From the NCBI GenBank assembly GCA_964503085.1, contig CAZCYQ010000007.1:1-64000 (forward strand): a stretch of DNA of 64,000 nucleotides, in the 5' to 3' direction. The position numbers and the translations under genes were made by a program. This stretch comes from Bin80 sp964503085 (lineage in GTDB: Bacteria; Bacteroidota; Rhodothermia; Rhodothermales; Bin80). Each line of letters opens with the position of its first letter. Positions within the stretch are counted from its first letter, which is position 1. The notes beneath the pieces were generated by a model. That model was not told the DNA's origin. It ran no database searches and was given only the letters and a program-made list of their open reading frames with translations. This document shows, in pieces, positions 34,708 through 42,779 of the stretch.

Positions 34708-37502
34708 ATCTTCAAGGTTCAAATGGCATGGATGTATCCATTGATATGCCAGAGTTCAACGAGTTCTACCGGGCGATTAATAAACGTGAGCCGTTTCCCT
34801 GGCAGTCTCGCTTGGCAAATCACATTGCTTTAACAGGTAGGTGGTACACCGAAGTTGGTGTGCCTACAGGACTAGGCAAGACCGCATGCTTAGATATCGC
34901 AGTATGGTGGTTGGCATCGCAAGCTACATGCGATCCGACCCAGCGAATTGCACCAACACGTATCTGGTGGGTGGTTAACCGGAGGTTGCTTGTAGATTCG
35001 ACATTTAAACATGCCGAGAAAATAAAAAATACGCTTAGTGCCCCCGAATTGGCAGAGCTTCAGGAGGAAGATCAAGAGATTGTAATGACCGTAGCGAATC
35101 GGTTACGATCTATTGCAGGCAACCCTAAAGCTACACCGCTTGAGGTGATTCAATTGTGTGGGGGAATCGCTTCCCGTCGGCCGACTGCTCCGTCACAACC
35201 GGCTATCATTCTGTCTACGCTCCCCATGTATGGCTCCCGAATGCTATTTCGCGGTTATGGCTCCAGTCGGGAGATGAGGTCTATTGATGCCGCAATGGCA
35301 GGAACCGACAGTCTTGTCTTGCTAGATGAGGCCAATTTGACACCCCATTTGAGGACACTGTGTTCAGCAATTTCGGACTGTACGATCCGCGCAAATCCTA
35401 TTTTGAACGAAGCCCGTTCGAGGCCAACGCTGGTTCAATTGACGGCCACGGGTGGCCAAATCAACGAAGGGAGGTTTACGCTTGATGATGAAGACCGGAG
35501 GCATCCTGTCGTACGGGAACGCTTAGATGCGGTGAAGCTACTTGAGCTTAGGATTAAAACGACCAAACGTGAGCGCCACTTGGCGGAGGCTACGTGCGAT
35601 GTATTGAATAAGGCCCCAACTTGGTCAACTTGTATCGTTTTTGTGAATACCCCAAAGACTGCGCGAAGGGTCTATTCCCGCCTAAGGAGTCTGATGAATA
35701 GAGCAGAGATACTGCTGATTACTTGCCGGACGCGTGAGCGGGAAGCAGAACAGATACGGAAACGGGTGCTTCATCCCGTACATGGGATGCTCGCTTCATG
35801 TAATACATATGGTGAGCGCAACCGTCATCTTATCGTTGTTGCTACACAGACATTAGAGGTCGGGGCGGATATTGACGCAGAATACCTTGTTACAGAACAG
35901 TGCGGGATTCGAGCGCTAACGCAGCGACTAGGCCGATTAAATCGCCTCGGGAGATTTAAAGATTCAGTTGCCGTGTACGTGCACATGCCCACTGGTAAGC
36001 GCCTGACTAAAGTAGAGAACTGGTCTGTCTATGGTAGTGAGCCAAGGGTCCTGCTTAGTAAACTACAGGATCTTGAGGATGCCTCGGATGAGGTGAATTT
36101 ATCCCCTGGGTGTGTAGCAATAATGTTAGGCTCCCCAAATGAAGATTCTGGTAGGGCGCCAGAATTGTTGCCAGGAATTTTATGGGAATGGACTAAGACC
36201 TCATTTCCACCCGAGGGCGAGGCCCCTGTGGAGCCGTATTTTAGCGGTATCAGAGGTGCTAGAAGGTTCGTAACTGTAATTTGGCGAGCCCACTTACCTC
36301 CGGACGGGCAACGATTGTGGCCTCGCGCTAGGAGTCATGAGACAATTGATGTTCCCATTGGCGAAGTTAGGGAAGCGTTGAAAGATGATTTGAGACAAGG
36401 TAAGGTCATCCGATTGGGTTCTGACGGCATAACTGTCGAGGAAACCTCACGTATTAGGCCGGGGGATCAGATCGTGTTACCCACAAGTCGCGGTCTTATG
36501 GACGAATTCGGCTGGAATCATGAGTCTACCGACCGGGTTGAGGACGTATCTCTGGTGGAGTACGGATTGCCACTAGATGCTGAGGCAATTAAGTGCATCT
36601 GTGGCATTTCGATCAGTAGACAGCTGTTGGATACAATTCTAAACAAGTCAGATGATAGTACGGAGATTGAACCACAGCAAAAAATCTACGCAATTAACGA
36701 CCTTCTTAACGCTATTAGCCAGACGGTTCCATTTGGCTGGAATCTGGAAGAATGGGGCAAATTTGTTAATTCACTGAATAAACAGGTTGTGGAAGTCCCA
36801 AAGGAAGTGCCTCGACTACAGACAACGCAGCCGAAACCCGAAATTCCAAGCGATGATTTCGATGAAAGATCTCTTGCCGCCATTGCGGTAGAACTGGAGT
36901 CGCATTGTGAGGCCGTAGCCGTTTCAGCTAAAAATGTCTGCGCTTGCCTTGGGTTGTCATCTAATTTAGCTGATGTAGTGGAGCATGCTGGCAGGCTGCA
37001 TGATATAGGTAAAGCGGACCAACGATTTCAGCGGTGGCTCAAACCGGATTGGAATCAAGGTAGTACATTTTTGGCCAAGTCAGAAATGCCTCGCCATCAA
37101 TGGGAGGTAAGCCGACTTGCGGCTGGGTGGCCACAAGGAGGCCGCCATGAAGCCTTGTCGGCTCGTTTGGTTTGCGTTTGGCTCAATGAAAATCCAGATT
37201 GGGGTGACTCAATTAGCAGGGATCTTCTTGTGCATCTGGTAATCAGCCATCATGGGAAGGGTCGACCGCTTGTTAAGCCCGTTGATGACAATGTTTGTCT
37301 CACTCTTGAGGCGTCAATATCAGGAGAACCGGTGAGTGTTTCAGCTGGCCTTGAGGTTGCAGACTGGGAGCAACCAAGTCGATTTCAAAAACTAAACAAT
37401 CATTTCGGACCATGGGGATTAGCGTTGCTTGAGGCCATTCTGAGACTTTCAGATCATGCGGTATCCTCGGGAGTAGATTTGATACCAGAAGTAAATCAAT
37501 GA
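34704..37502 (+). CDS. cas3: Type I-G CRISPR helicase-nuclease Cas3 (C-terminal HD)
   Basis: Signature nuclease-helicase of type I systems, degrading target DNA after Cascade binding. Helicase motifs: Walker A PTGLGKT (54-60), Walker B LLDEAN (Asp208-Glu209), TATGG, and motif VI TQRLGRLNRLG. The HD nuclease is at the C-terminus (HAGRLHDIGKAD, His766-Asp767; HQWEVSRLA; VISHHGKGRP), the order known for I-G Cas3. All catalytic residues I can check are present, so it looks functional. The 932 residues are normal. Coupled by 4-bp overlaps to csb2 before and csb3 after. Confidence 0.93.
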   Translation: MNLQGSNGMDVSIDMPEFNEFYRAINKREPFPWQSRLANHIALTGRWYTEVGVPTGLGKTACLDIAVWWLASQATCDPTQRIAPTRIWWVVNRRLLVDSTFKHAEKIKNTLSAPELAELQEEDQEIVMTVANRLRSIAGNPKATPLEVIQLCGGIASRRPTAPSQPAIILSTLPMYGSRMLFRGYGSSREMRSIDAAMAGTDSLVLLDEANLTPHLRTLCSAISDCTIRANPILNEARSRPTLVQLTATGGQINEGRFTLDDEDRRHPVVRERLDAVKLLELRIKTTKRERHLAEATCDVLNKAPTWSTCIVFVNTPKTARRVYSRLRSLMNRAEILLITCRTREREAEQIRKRVLHPVHGMLASCNTYGERNRHLIVVATQTLEVGADIDAEYLVTEQCGIRALTQRLGRLNRLGRFKDSVAVYVHMPTGKRLTKVENWSVYGSEPRVLLSKLQDLEDASDEVNLSPGCVAIMLGSPNEDSGRAPELLPGILWEWTKTSFPPEGEAPVEPYFSGIRGARRFVTVIWRAHLPPDGQRLWPRARSHETIDVPIGEVREALKDDLRQGKVIRLGSDGITVEETSRIRPGDQIVLPTSRGLMDEFGWNHESTDRVEDVSLVEYGLPLDAEAIKCICGISISRQLLDTILNKSDDSTEIEPQQKIYAINDLLNAISQTVPFGWNLEEWGKFVNSLNKQVVEVPKEVPRLQTTQPKPEIPSDDFDERSLAAIAVELESHCEAVAVSAKNVCACLGLSSNLADVVEHAGRLHDIGKADQRFQRWLKPDWNQGSTFLAKSEMPRHQWEVSRLAAGWPQGGRHEALSARLVCVWLNENPDWGDSISRDLLVHLVISHHGKGRPLVKPVDDNVCLTLEASISGEPVSVSAGLEVADWEQPSRFQKLNNHFGPWGLALLEAILRLSDHAVSSGVDLIPEVNQ

Positions 37503-38404
37503 CATCTAAAGAGATTAATTGCCCCGGATTACCCGGCTATTGGGTCAATGCGTGGCTTGCAGCAGTCGGAGTTACCGTACTAGATCCTCGGATCCACCTG
37601 CGCTGGACAATCGATGGAGCACCTACGGCGGTATTTTCGGCTACAAAGATTCACCCAATCAATGCTCTTCTCGAGTCATGGCCGAGCAAAAAGTTGCTAG
37701 ACGATCTTCCCATTGCTGAGTGTTGGAAAGGTAATGATCCAATGCGGCGAAAAGTTTCGGTAGAAACATTCATGCAAAGAGCGCGGGAAACTCGCGGACA
37801 CCCATATTCATGGACATTATCATCAACCATGACTGATCTGTGTGTTGATAAGAATGGCGAAGTTGAGCATGCTCCGTTTGATCCGGCTGGGCCAGGGTCA
37901 ACCAAGTGGTTGCAACATAGGTTAATTAAACTGCAAGAGTATTTTGACGTATCTGAAACGCGAGTGCGAGAATCATTGAGGGGGTATGCCATTCGAGTTA
38001 AGGGTAATGGTTTGGGATTCGACCAGACTAGGCTTGGATCATCGTCCGACCATACGTCTAAATGGGTCGATCCGATCATAGAAACGCTTGCGTTCTTTGG
38101 TCTCAAGATACTCCCTGTTCGAGGCAATGGAGTAGATCAAAGGCTAGACAATAATGTGAGAACTGGGAAGAGACAGCGAGGTTGGAGGACAAGTTCATCG
38201 GATGGAAATATTCGTCACTTTAATTGGCCAGTATGGCGTCAATGCTTGGACCATGCTGGCATAGATGCACTCATGGATGTTTGGAAGCCAGCACATAAGC
38301 GCACCTGGGATTCGTTGGGAGTTCATGCAGGTTGGCGAAGTGTTCAGTATACGCCAGTGGGATCAGCAGATACGACTAGAGGATTTGGGAGTGAGCGATT
38401 GTGA
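37499..38404 (+). CDS. csb3: Type I-G CRISPR Csb3 (GSU0052-like, Cas8 role)
   Basis: A 301-aa protein at the position of the large-subunit gene. Its N-terminus (INCPGLPGYWVNAWLAAVGVTVLDP) and the central HPYSWTLSSTMTD, with later DPIIETLAFFGLKILPVRG, match the short Csb3-type subunit that takes the place of Csx17/Cas8 in the Geobacter-like branch of I-G; the name rests on memory of family features and on context. It overlaps cas3 by ATGA, and its stop overlaps a GTG that begins a cas1 fragment, so the far end of this gene borders a deletion. It may be full length; a loss of a few C-terminal residues cannot be excluded. Confidence 0.75.
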   Translation: MTSKEINCPGLPGYWVNAWLAAVGVTVLDPRIHLRWTIDGAPTAVFSATKIHPINALLESWPSKKLLDDLPIAECWKGNDPMRRKVSVETFMQRARETRGHPYSWTLSSTMTDLCVDKNGEVEHAPFDPAGPGSTKWLQHRLIKLQEYFDVSETRVRESLRGYAIRVKGNGLGFDQTRLGSSSDHTSKWVDPIIETLAFFGLKILPVRGNGVDQRLDNNVRTGKRQRGWRTSSSDGNIRHFNWPVWRQCLDHAGIDALMDVWKPAHKRTWDSLGVHAGWRSVQYTPVGSADTTRGFGSERL

Positions 38405-38595
38405 GTGTTGATCCTATAGTCTTTGGACGAACAAAGCTAGTGAAAATCTGGGAGGAGCATAAGGAAAATAAAATCCGACATCAACTCCTGGGCCGACTTG
38501 TTGGTCGTTGGGCACTGCCATCACTACAGGCCAATTTAGTGGCTCATTATCTACGAGGGGATCTACCATCATATGCTCCATATATCTTACCATAG
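38401..38595 (+). pseudogene. cas1: cas1 (or cas4-cas1 fusion) C-terminal remnant
   Basis: A 64-codon frame, starting with GTG overlapping the csb3 stop by 4 bp (GTGA). It reads like the extreme C-terminus of Cas1: GRTKLVKIWEEH, then IRHQLLGRLVGRWALPSLQ and ANLVAHYLRGDLPSYAPYIL, equivalent to the family's G-R-K...YE-R, I-x-H-P-x-x-G, QA-x-L-L-A-R-x-L-x-G-E-x-P-x-Y-x-P-F ending. Everything before it (Cas4 and the catalytic core of Cas1) is missing; an in-frame stop lies three codons upstream. A GTG start and coupling mean the short peptide could still be translated, but it cannot integrate spacers. It is followed 5 bp later by cas2, the normal order for I-G adaptation genes. Confidence 0.75.
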
Positions 38596-38600
38596 GGATA

Positions 38601-38867
38601 ATGGAAATTCTTGCAGCATATAATATCGCTGACACGGAATATTCCGGGGCTTCAGGGCTGGCACGAACTGCAGAGGTCTTTGTAAGGTGTGGGCACCGCA
38701 TACAGTCCTCAGTCTTTGAATGTAGACTGTCACCTACTCGATCCGCCAAAATGATTGCCGAGGTCGAAAATGAAATTGATGATCAAGTTGACTCTGTACT
38801 GATAAATCGGTTTCCCGGTAATATGGATGACTCAAAGGCACGATTCGGCATTTCGCAAGCAAGCTAG
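38601..38867 (+). CDS. cas2: CRISPR-associated Cas2 (divergent)
   Basis: An 88-aa Cas2-like protein, normally the scaffold of the Cas1-Cas2 integrase. I start it at the ATG at 38601, where the family begins (MEILAAYNIAD). Landmarks: the beta-1 strand plus YNI, GASGLARTAEVFVRCGHRIQ, SVFECRLS, and the DQVDSVLINRF strand. The usual Asp in Y-D-x is Asn8 here. Length and fold landmarks are otherwise intact, without frameshift. With cas1 reduced to a C-terminal stub, it has no local partner. It is the last cas gene before the array. Confidence 0.85.
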   Translation: MEILAAYNIADTEYSGASGLARTAEVFVRCGHRIQSSVFECRLSPTRSAKMIAEVENEIDDQVDSVLINRFPGNMDDSKARFGISQAS

Positions 38868-39081
38868 GTGATCCTTGGGTACACTAACGTGTCTGCGAAC
38901 CTCGTGTGATTCTGTGCACTTGCCTGAAGAATTTTGGTAATGTGCACTATATCTTGCCGTGGATGCGGGCTATCTCGTCCAATAAATGCCAGTTGATATT
39001 ATTATTGGCAGTGCAAGGTTCGTATTTTCCAGACGGGATAACAACATATTCCATTTATAGCCCATATTGCACATTTAGGGA
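38868..39081 (+). promoter_or_regulatory. Candidate CRISPR leader
   Basis: The 214 bp between cas2 and the first repeat. The last ~100 bp are AT-rich, as leaders are, and lie on the cas-proximal side of the array. No promoter element could be fixed by eye. Confidence 0.45.
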
Positions 39082-39555
39082 GTGTCGCCGGGGTTTAAGC
39101 CTTGGCCTTAGTTGAGCGGTTTTTTCTGTCCGGTTTTTTTCAAAGCGATTTTCAAGTGTCGCCGGGGTTTATGCCTCGGCCTTAGTTGAGCGCGGTTGAG
39201 GATTTGCGTTTGCGGTGATGTTTCTCTGTGTCGCCGGGGATATGCCTCGGCCTTTGTTAAGCGGACTTAGGGACTTGTCTATGTCTTATACTGTTTAGGC
39301 GTGTCGCCGGGGTGTATACCTTGGCCTTAGTTGAGCGAGGGTGGTATTGCTCTTGAATTATCCTGCTCCTGATGTGTCGTCGGGGTTTATGCCTCGGCCT
39401 TAGCTAGGCGTATAATGACAAGGTTGCAATGTTGCAAGTTTTATTGGGTGTCGCCGGGGTTATGCCTCGGCCTTAGTTGAGCGGACTTGCCTTGCTTCTT
39501 TCTCGCGAAGGTCAGATTGGTGTCGCCGGGGTTATGCCTCGGCCTTAGTTGTGCG
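39082..39555 (+). CRISPR. CRISPR array, seven degenerate repeats, six spacers
   Basis: Repeats at 39082-39118, 39156-39192, 39228-39263, 39301-39337, 39374-39410, 39448-39483 and 39520-39555; each is 36-37 bp. They begin GTGTCG (GTGTCGT in the fifth) and mostly end TTGAGCG. Spacers are 35, 36 or 37 bp and all different. Inside each repeat GCCGGGG can pair with CCTCGGC as a 7-bp hairpin. No two repeats are identical; the third, sixth and seventh lack one base in the loop, and the first, fourth and fifth carry changes in the stem. Transcription from the cas side (plus strand) is assumed. The few repeats and their decay fit an array that no longer gains spacers. Confidence 0.95.
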
Positions 39556-39647
39556 CTCCCCGGTATAACAGTGGAGTGTTTCTGCATTGCGGAGCGGTTC
39601 GTTTCGGCGTGGTTTCCGCTAGTAGAATTGCAAGCAATCCACTCGCG

Positions 39648-39936
39648 GTTCAGCTACGCTGAAAAATGAGCACAAAGATAAAATTCTTTGAGCATCCTCC
39701 ACCTTGCAGAGCTACAATTCAAAGGACAAGCCCCACTCTGACGAATCTAGGTCAGGTAAACAGTTGCTCTTGGACGCGAGCATTCTTGATGTCTACCTGA
39801 TCAACCATGGCCGCTTTATAATCAATAAATCGCTGCTGAAGTGCAGGATCGGATGTGGCAAGTATCTGTACCGCCAGAAGAGCAGCGTTCTTTGAGCCAT
39901 CGATGGCCAAGGCTCCGACAGGAATGCCGCTTGGCA
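39648..39936. repeat. Right copy of the ~290-bp direct duplication (purE 3' region)
   Basis: Matches 30926-31213. It starts 93 bp after the last CRISPR repeat, runs through the non-coding sequence after purE and covers the last ~60 codons of the intact gene. Together with the left copy it marks the two ends of an insertion of about 8.4 kb. Confidence 0.85.
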
Positions 39937-40249
39937 TCTGTACGGTGGCCAGAAGGGCATCAAGGCCTTGAAGTGCACCGGAATTGATTGGTACGCCAAG
40001 CACGGGGAGGGGGGTGTTGGCTGCGAGCACACCTGCCAAGTGTGCCGCTACACCTGCACCAGCAATCAATACTTTGATTCCCCGGGTATGAGCAGTAGTT
40101 GCATACTGATGCGCGCGATCAGGCGTACGGTGTGCGCTCATGACATTTAATTCAAAGGGAACGTCAAAAGACTTCAGAATATCTGCGGCTTTGCGCATGA
40201 TGGGGAGATCAGAATCACTCCCCATTAGGATTCCGACTAAAGGCTTCAT
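39752..40249 (-). CDS. purE: N5-carboxyaminoimidazole ribonucleotide mutase PurE
   Basis: Class I PurE of purine biosynthesis, converting N5-CAIR to CAIR in the cytoplasm. Seen: GSDSDLP (10-16), the active-site SAHRTP (38-43), and the core AGAGVAAHLAGVLAANTPLPVLGVPI. The 165 residues are complete. It follows ftsK by 39 bp at the end of a minus-strand run. No purK gene is in the window. Its 3' third exists in a second, diverged copy at 31029-31213, which makes this gene the probable insertion site of the CRISPR island. Confidence 0.95.
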   Translation of the reverse strand: MKPLVGILMGSDSDLPIMRKAADILKSFDVPFELNVMSAHRTPDRAHQYATTAHTRGIKVLIAGAGVAAHLAGVLAANTPLPVLGVPINSGALQGLDALLATVQMPSGIPVGALAIDGSKNAALLAVQILATSDPALQQRFIDYKAAMVDQVDIKNARVQEQLFT

Positions 40250-40288
40250 ATACTGAACGTGAAATGTTAATGGATTGAAAAGAAAAGA

Positions 40289-42715
40289 TCAGCCATGCAG
40301 GAGCCGCTCAAGGGCAACCTCGCTAGCTACAAGCACGTCACGTGGTTTAGCTCCGGCAGGTGGTCCGACGACACCGGCCTGCTCCAGCTGATCAACGATC
40401 CGAGCGGCCCGTGTATAGCCAATAGATAACTTGCGCTGAATCAATGAAACGGAACCCTGCTGTTCCCGCACAATAATTCGTGCAGCTTCCTCAAAGAACT
40501 GATCCGTGGCGCCGTCCTGAAACGACTGGTCGTAGGAAGAGCCCTTGGCGGGCTCAAGTTCGACCTTGGGTAACCGATAAGAGCTTGGCTCCGGCTGCTT
40601 CCTGATATAATCAATCAATCGATCAATCTCCTTGCCAGATACAAAAGGTCCCTGCAGGCGCAGAACTCTGCTGCTGTTCATATACAGCATATCTCCATTA
40701 CCAACCAGCTGCTCGGCGCCATTCTGGTCAAGGATAGTCCGTGCATCAACCTTAGAGGCAACCTGGAAAGCGACACGAGAGGGGAAATTTGCTTTGATGA
40801 GTCCGGTGATCACATCAACAGACGGGCGTTGGGTTGCCAAGATCAAGTGAATGCCTATAGCCCGCGCCTTCTGGGCAAGTCGCGCGATGGGTGCTTCAAC
40901 TTCCTTCCCTGCAGTTAGCATAAGATCAGCCAGCTCATCAATGATCACCACAACGTAGGGAAGATATTTGTGGCCATCGGCAGGGTCAAGAGCCCCCTCG
41001 GAAAATCGGGTATTGTAGCTCTTGATTCCACGTACACCAGCGTCTTTGAGAAGATCATAACGCGAATCCATTTCCTGCTCACAGGCTTTCAGGATGCTGA
41101 GCGCGTCTTCAACTTCCGTGGTAATGGCGTCGCTCCCATCCTCCGGCATGGCCAGAAAATGATGCTCAAGCTCCTCATACTGCTGAAGTTCAACCTTTTT
41201 CGGGTCAATCATCACGAATTTCAGATCCGACGGAGCACATGCATATAGAAGCCCCGTGATCAACGTATTCAGACCAACGGATTTACCGGATCCTGTAGCT
41301 CCTGCGATCAATAAGTGTGGCATTTTGGTCAGGTCCTGCACGAAGACACCTCCCTCAATGGTCTTGCCCAGCACTACGGGCAGCTCCATATTAGACTCCT
41401 GGAACCGAGTTGTATTGATCACTGATCGGACTCGCACAAGCTCTCTTTGCCTGTTCGGTATCTCTACGCCAACGGCAGATTTATTGGGGATAGGGACAAT
41501 CATCCGAATTCCCTGCGCAGCCATAGCCATTGCCAAGTCATCTTCCAGTGACTTGATACGACTGACCTTCACACCGGGAGCAGGCGTAAGTTCATAGAGC
41601 GTGACGGTAGGCCCCACTTTGGCGTTTACTTCAATGATTTCAATCTTGTGTCGGGCGAGTTTTTCGACGAGTTTGATCTTGTTCTCTTCCAACTCCTCAT
41701 AGTCAATCTCTTGCTCGGTTTCCTTTGGAGCCTCCAGCAGTCGAATGTGTGGGAATTTGTACTTACCTACGCCCGCAATTTGAGTACTCCGAGACTTTGA
41801 TGTATGCCCGGCCTCCTCAGTAATCTGCCCGGTAACCTTGAGCTCCAAGCCAGTTTGATCAACCTCCATCGTAGGTTGATCAGCAGGGGACTTCGTTGTA
41901 CGCGGTTGTTCCAGTTCAACATTCTGCTCGGGTTCAGAATCCACTTTATTAGAGCGTGTTTCCACTGGTGCAAGAGAGGCTTGGGGGTCAAGATCGTCCC
42001 AGGTTGATTGCAATCGATCCTTGCCGGAAGCCTTCTCCGCCGCACGCTCTTCTCTGGATTTATCCCGGTGTTCCTTCATCACCCGAGCCATGGTATTCCA
42101 TACCTGCTCTGGTCGGTCCAGCCAATGCTGAATGTCCGGGTTAATCGTCAGCATCAGCCCAACAATGAGACTAGCACCGAGGATGACCCATGATCCAAGC
42201 CAGCCTAGTATTTCATTCAACCAGAATGCCGCCTGAAAACCAAAATCACCTGCCCATATCTCTAGCTCCGACATAGGCGCGTATAAGCTAAGACGACCAA
42301 ATATGATAGCGCCTAGACAAACGATCCAGATCACATGTATCGCCGGTATCCAGATGGCTCTCAGTGGTCGCTTTCTGAGGACGGTGTAGCCGCACAGAAG
42401 TACGATAATAGTCAGGAAGATGGAGGTATACCCGAAAAAAGAAGGTACAATTGCATGTGCAAGCCACGCCCCAACAGCTCCTACAGCGTTATTGACGGAT
42501 ATACCCTCAAGGGGGAACAGTAATTCCCAGAAAGATTTCCCCTCAATAAGAGTACTGTCTGATGAAGAGTAGGTACCGCCGGCAATAGCGAGAAAGACAC
42601 CGAGTGTGAGTATGAGTATCCCCAGAACTTCCTGTCTTCTTCTGGTTTTCGAGCGCGGTTTAGTCTTGGATGAGGTCGAACTGCCTCGCCTGCGGTTGGC
42701 TTTACGATCGGCCAT
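40289..42715 (-). CDS. ftsK: DNA translocase FtsK
   Basis: Septum-anchored DNA pump that clears chromosomes at division and activates dimer resolution. Seen: a basic N-terminus, four membrane segments in the first ~190 residues, a charged linker (about 200-300), the motor with Walker A GATGSGKS (about 472-479) and Walker B VVIIDELADL, the HLILATQRPSVDVITG motif, and a C-terminal gamma winged-helix part (SVSLIQRKLSIGYTRAARI). The 808 residues are typical for Bacteroidota. It lies 64 bp after gcvT and 39 bp before purE on the same strand. Confidence 0.95.
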   Translation of the reverse strand: MADRKANRRRGSSTSSKTKPRSKTRRRQEVLGILILTLGVFLAIAGGTYSSSDSTLIEGKSFWELLFPLEGISVNNAVGAVGAWLAHAIVPSFFGYTSIFLTIIVLLCGYTVLRKRPLRAIWIPAIHVIWIVCLGAIIFGRLSLYAPMSELEIWAGDFGFQAAFWLNEILGWLGSWVILGASLIVGLMLTINPDIQHWLDRPEQVWNTMARVMKEHRDKSREERAAEKASGKDRLQSTWDDLDPQASLAPVETRSNKVDSEPEQNVELEQPRTTKSPADQPTMEVDQTGLELKVTGQITEEAGHTSKSRSTQIAGVGKYKFPHIRLLEAPKETEQEIDYEELEENKIKLVEKLARHKIEIIEVNAKVGPTVTLYELTPAPGVKVSRIKSLEDDLAMAMAAQGIRMIVPIPNKSAVGVEIPNRQRELVRVRSVINTTRFQESNMELPVVLGKTIEGGVFVQDLTKMPHLLIAGATGSGKSVGLNTLITGLLYACAPSDLKFVMIDPKKVELQQYEELEHHFLAMPEDGSDAITTEVEDALSILKACEQEMDSRYDLLKDAGVRGIKSYNTRFSEGALDPADGHKYLPYVVVIIDELADLMLTAGKEVEAPIARLAQKARAIGIHLILATQRPSVDVITGLIKANFPSRVAFQVASKVDARTILDQNGAEQLVGNGDMLYMNSSRVLRLQGPFVSGKEIDRLIDYIRKQPEPSSYRLPKVELEPAKGSSYDQSFQDGATDQFFEEAARIIVREQQGSVSLIQRKLSIGYTRAARIVDQLEQAGVVGPPAGAKPRDVLVASEVALERLLHG

Positions 42716-42779
42716 TAAAGAAAAACTTCGAATTTATAAAATGTACAGACCAACCAAGATACGACGCAGGGTATTATAT

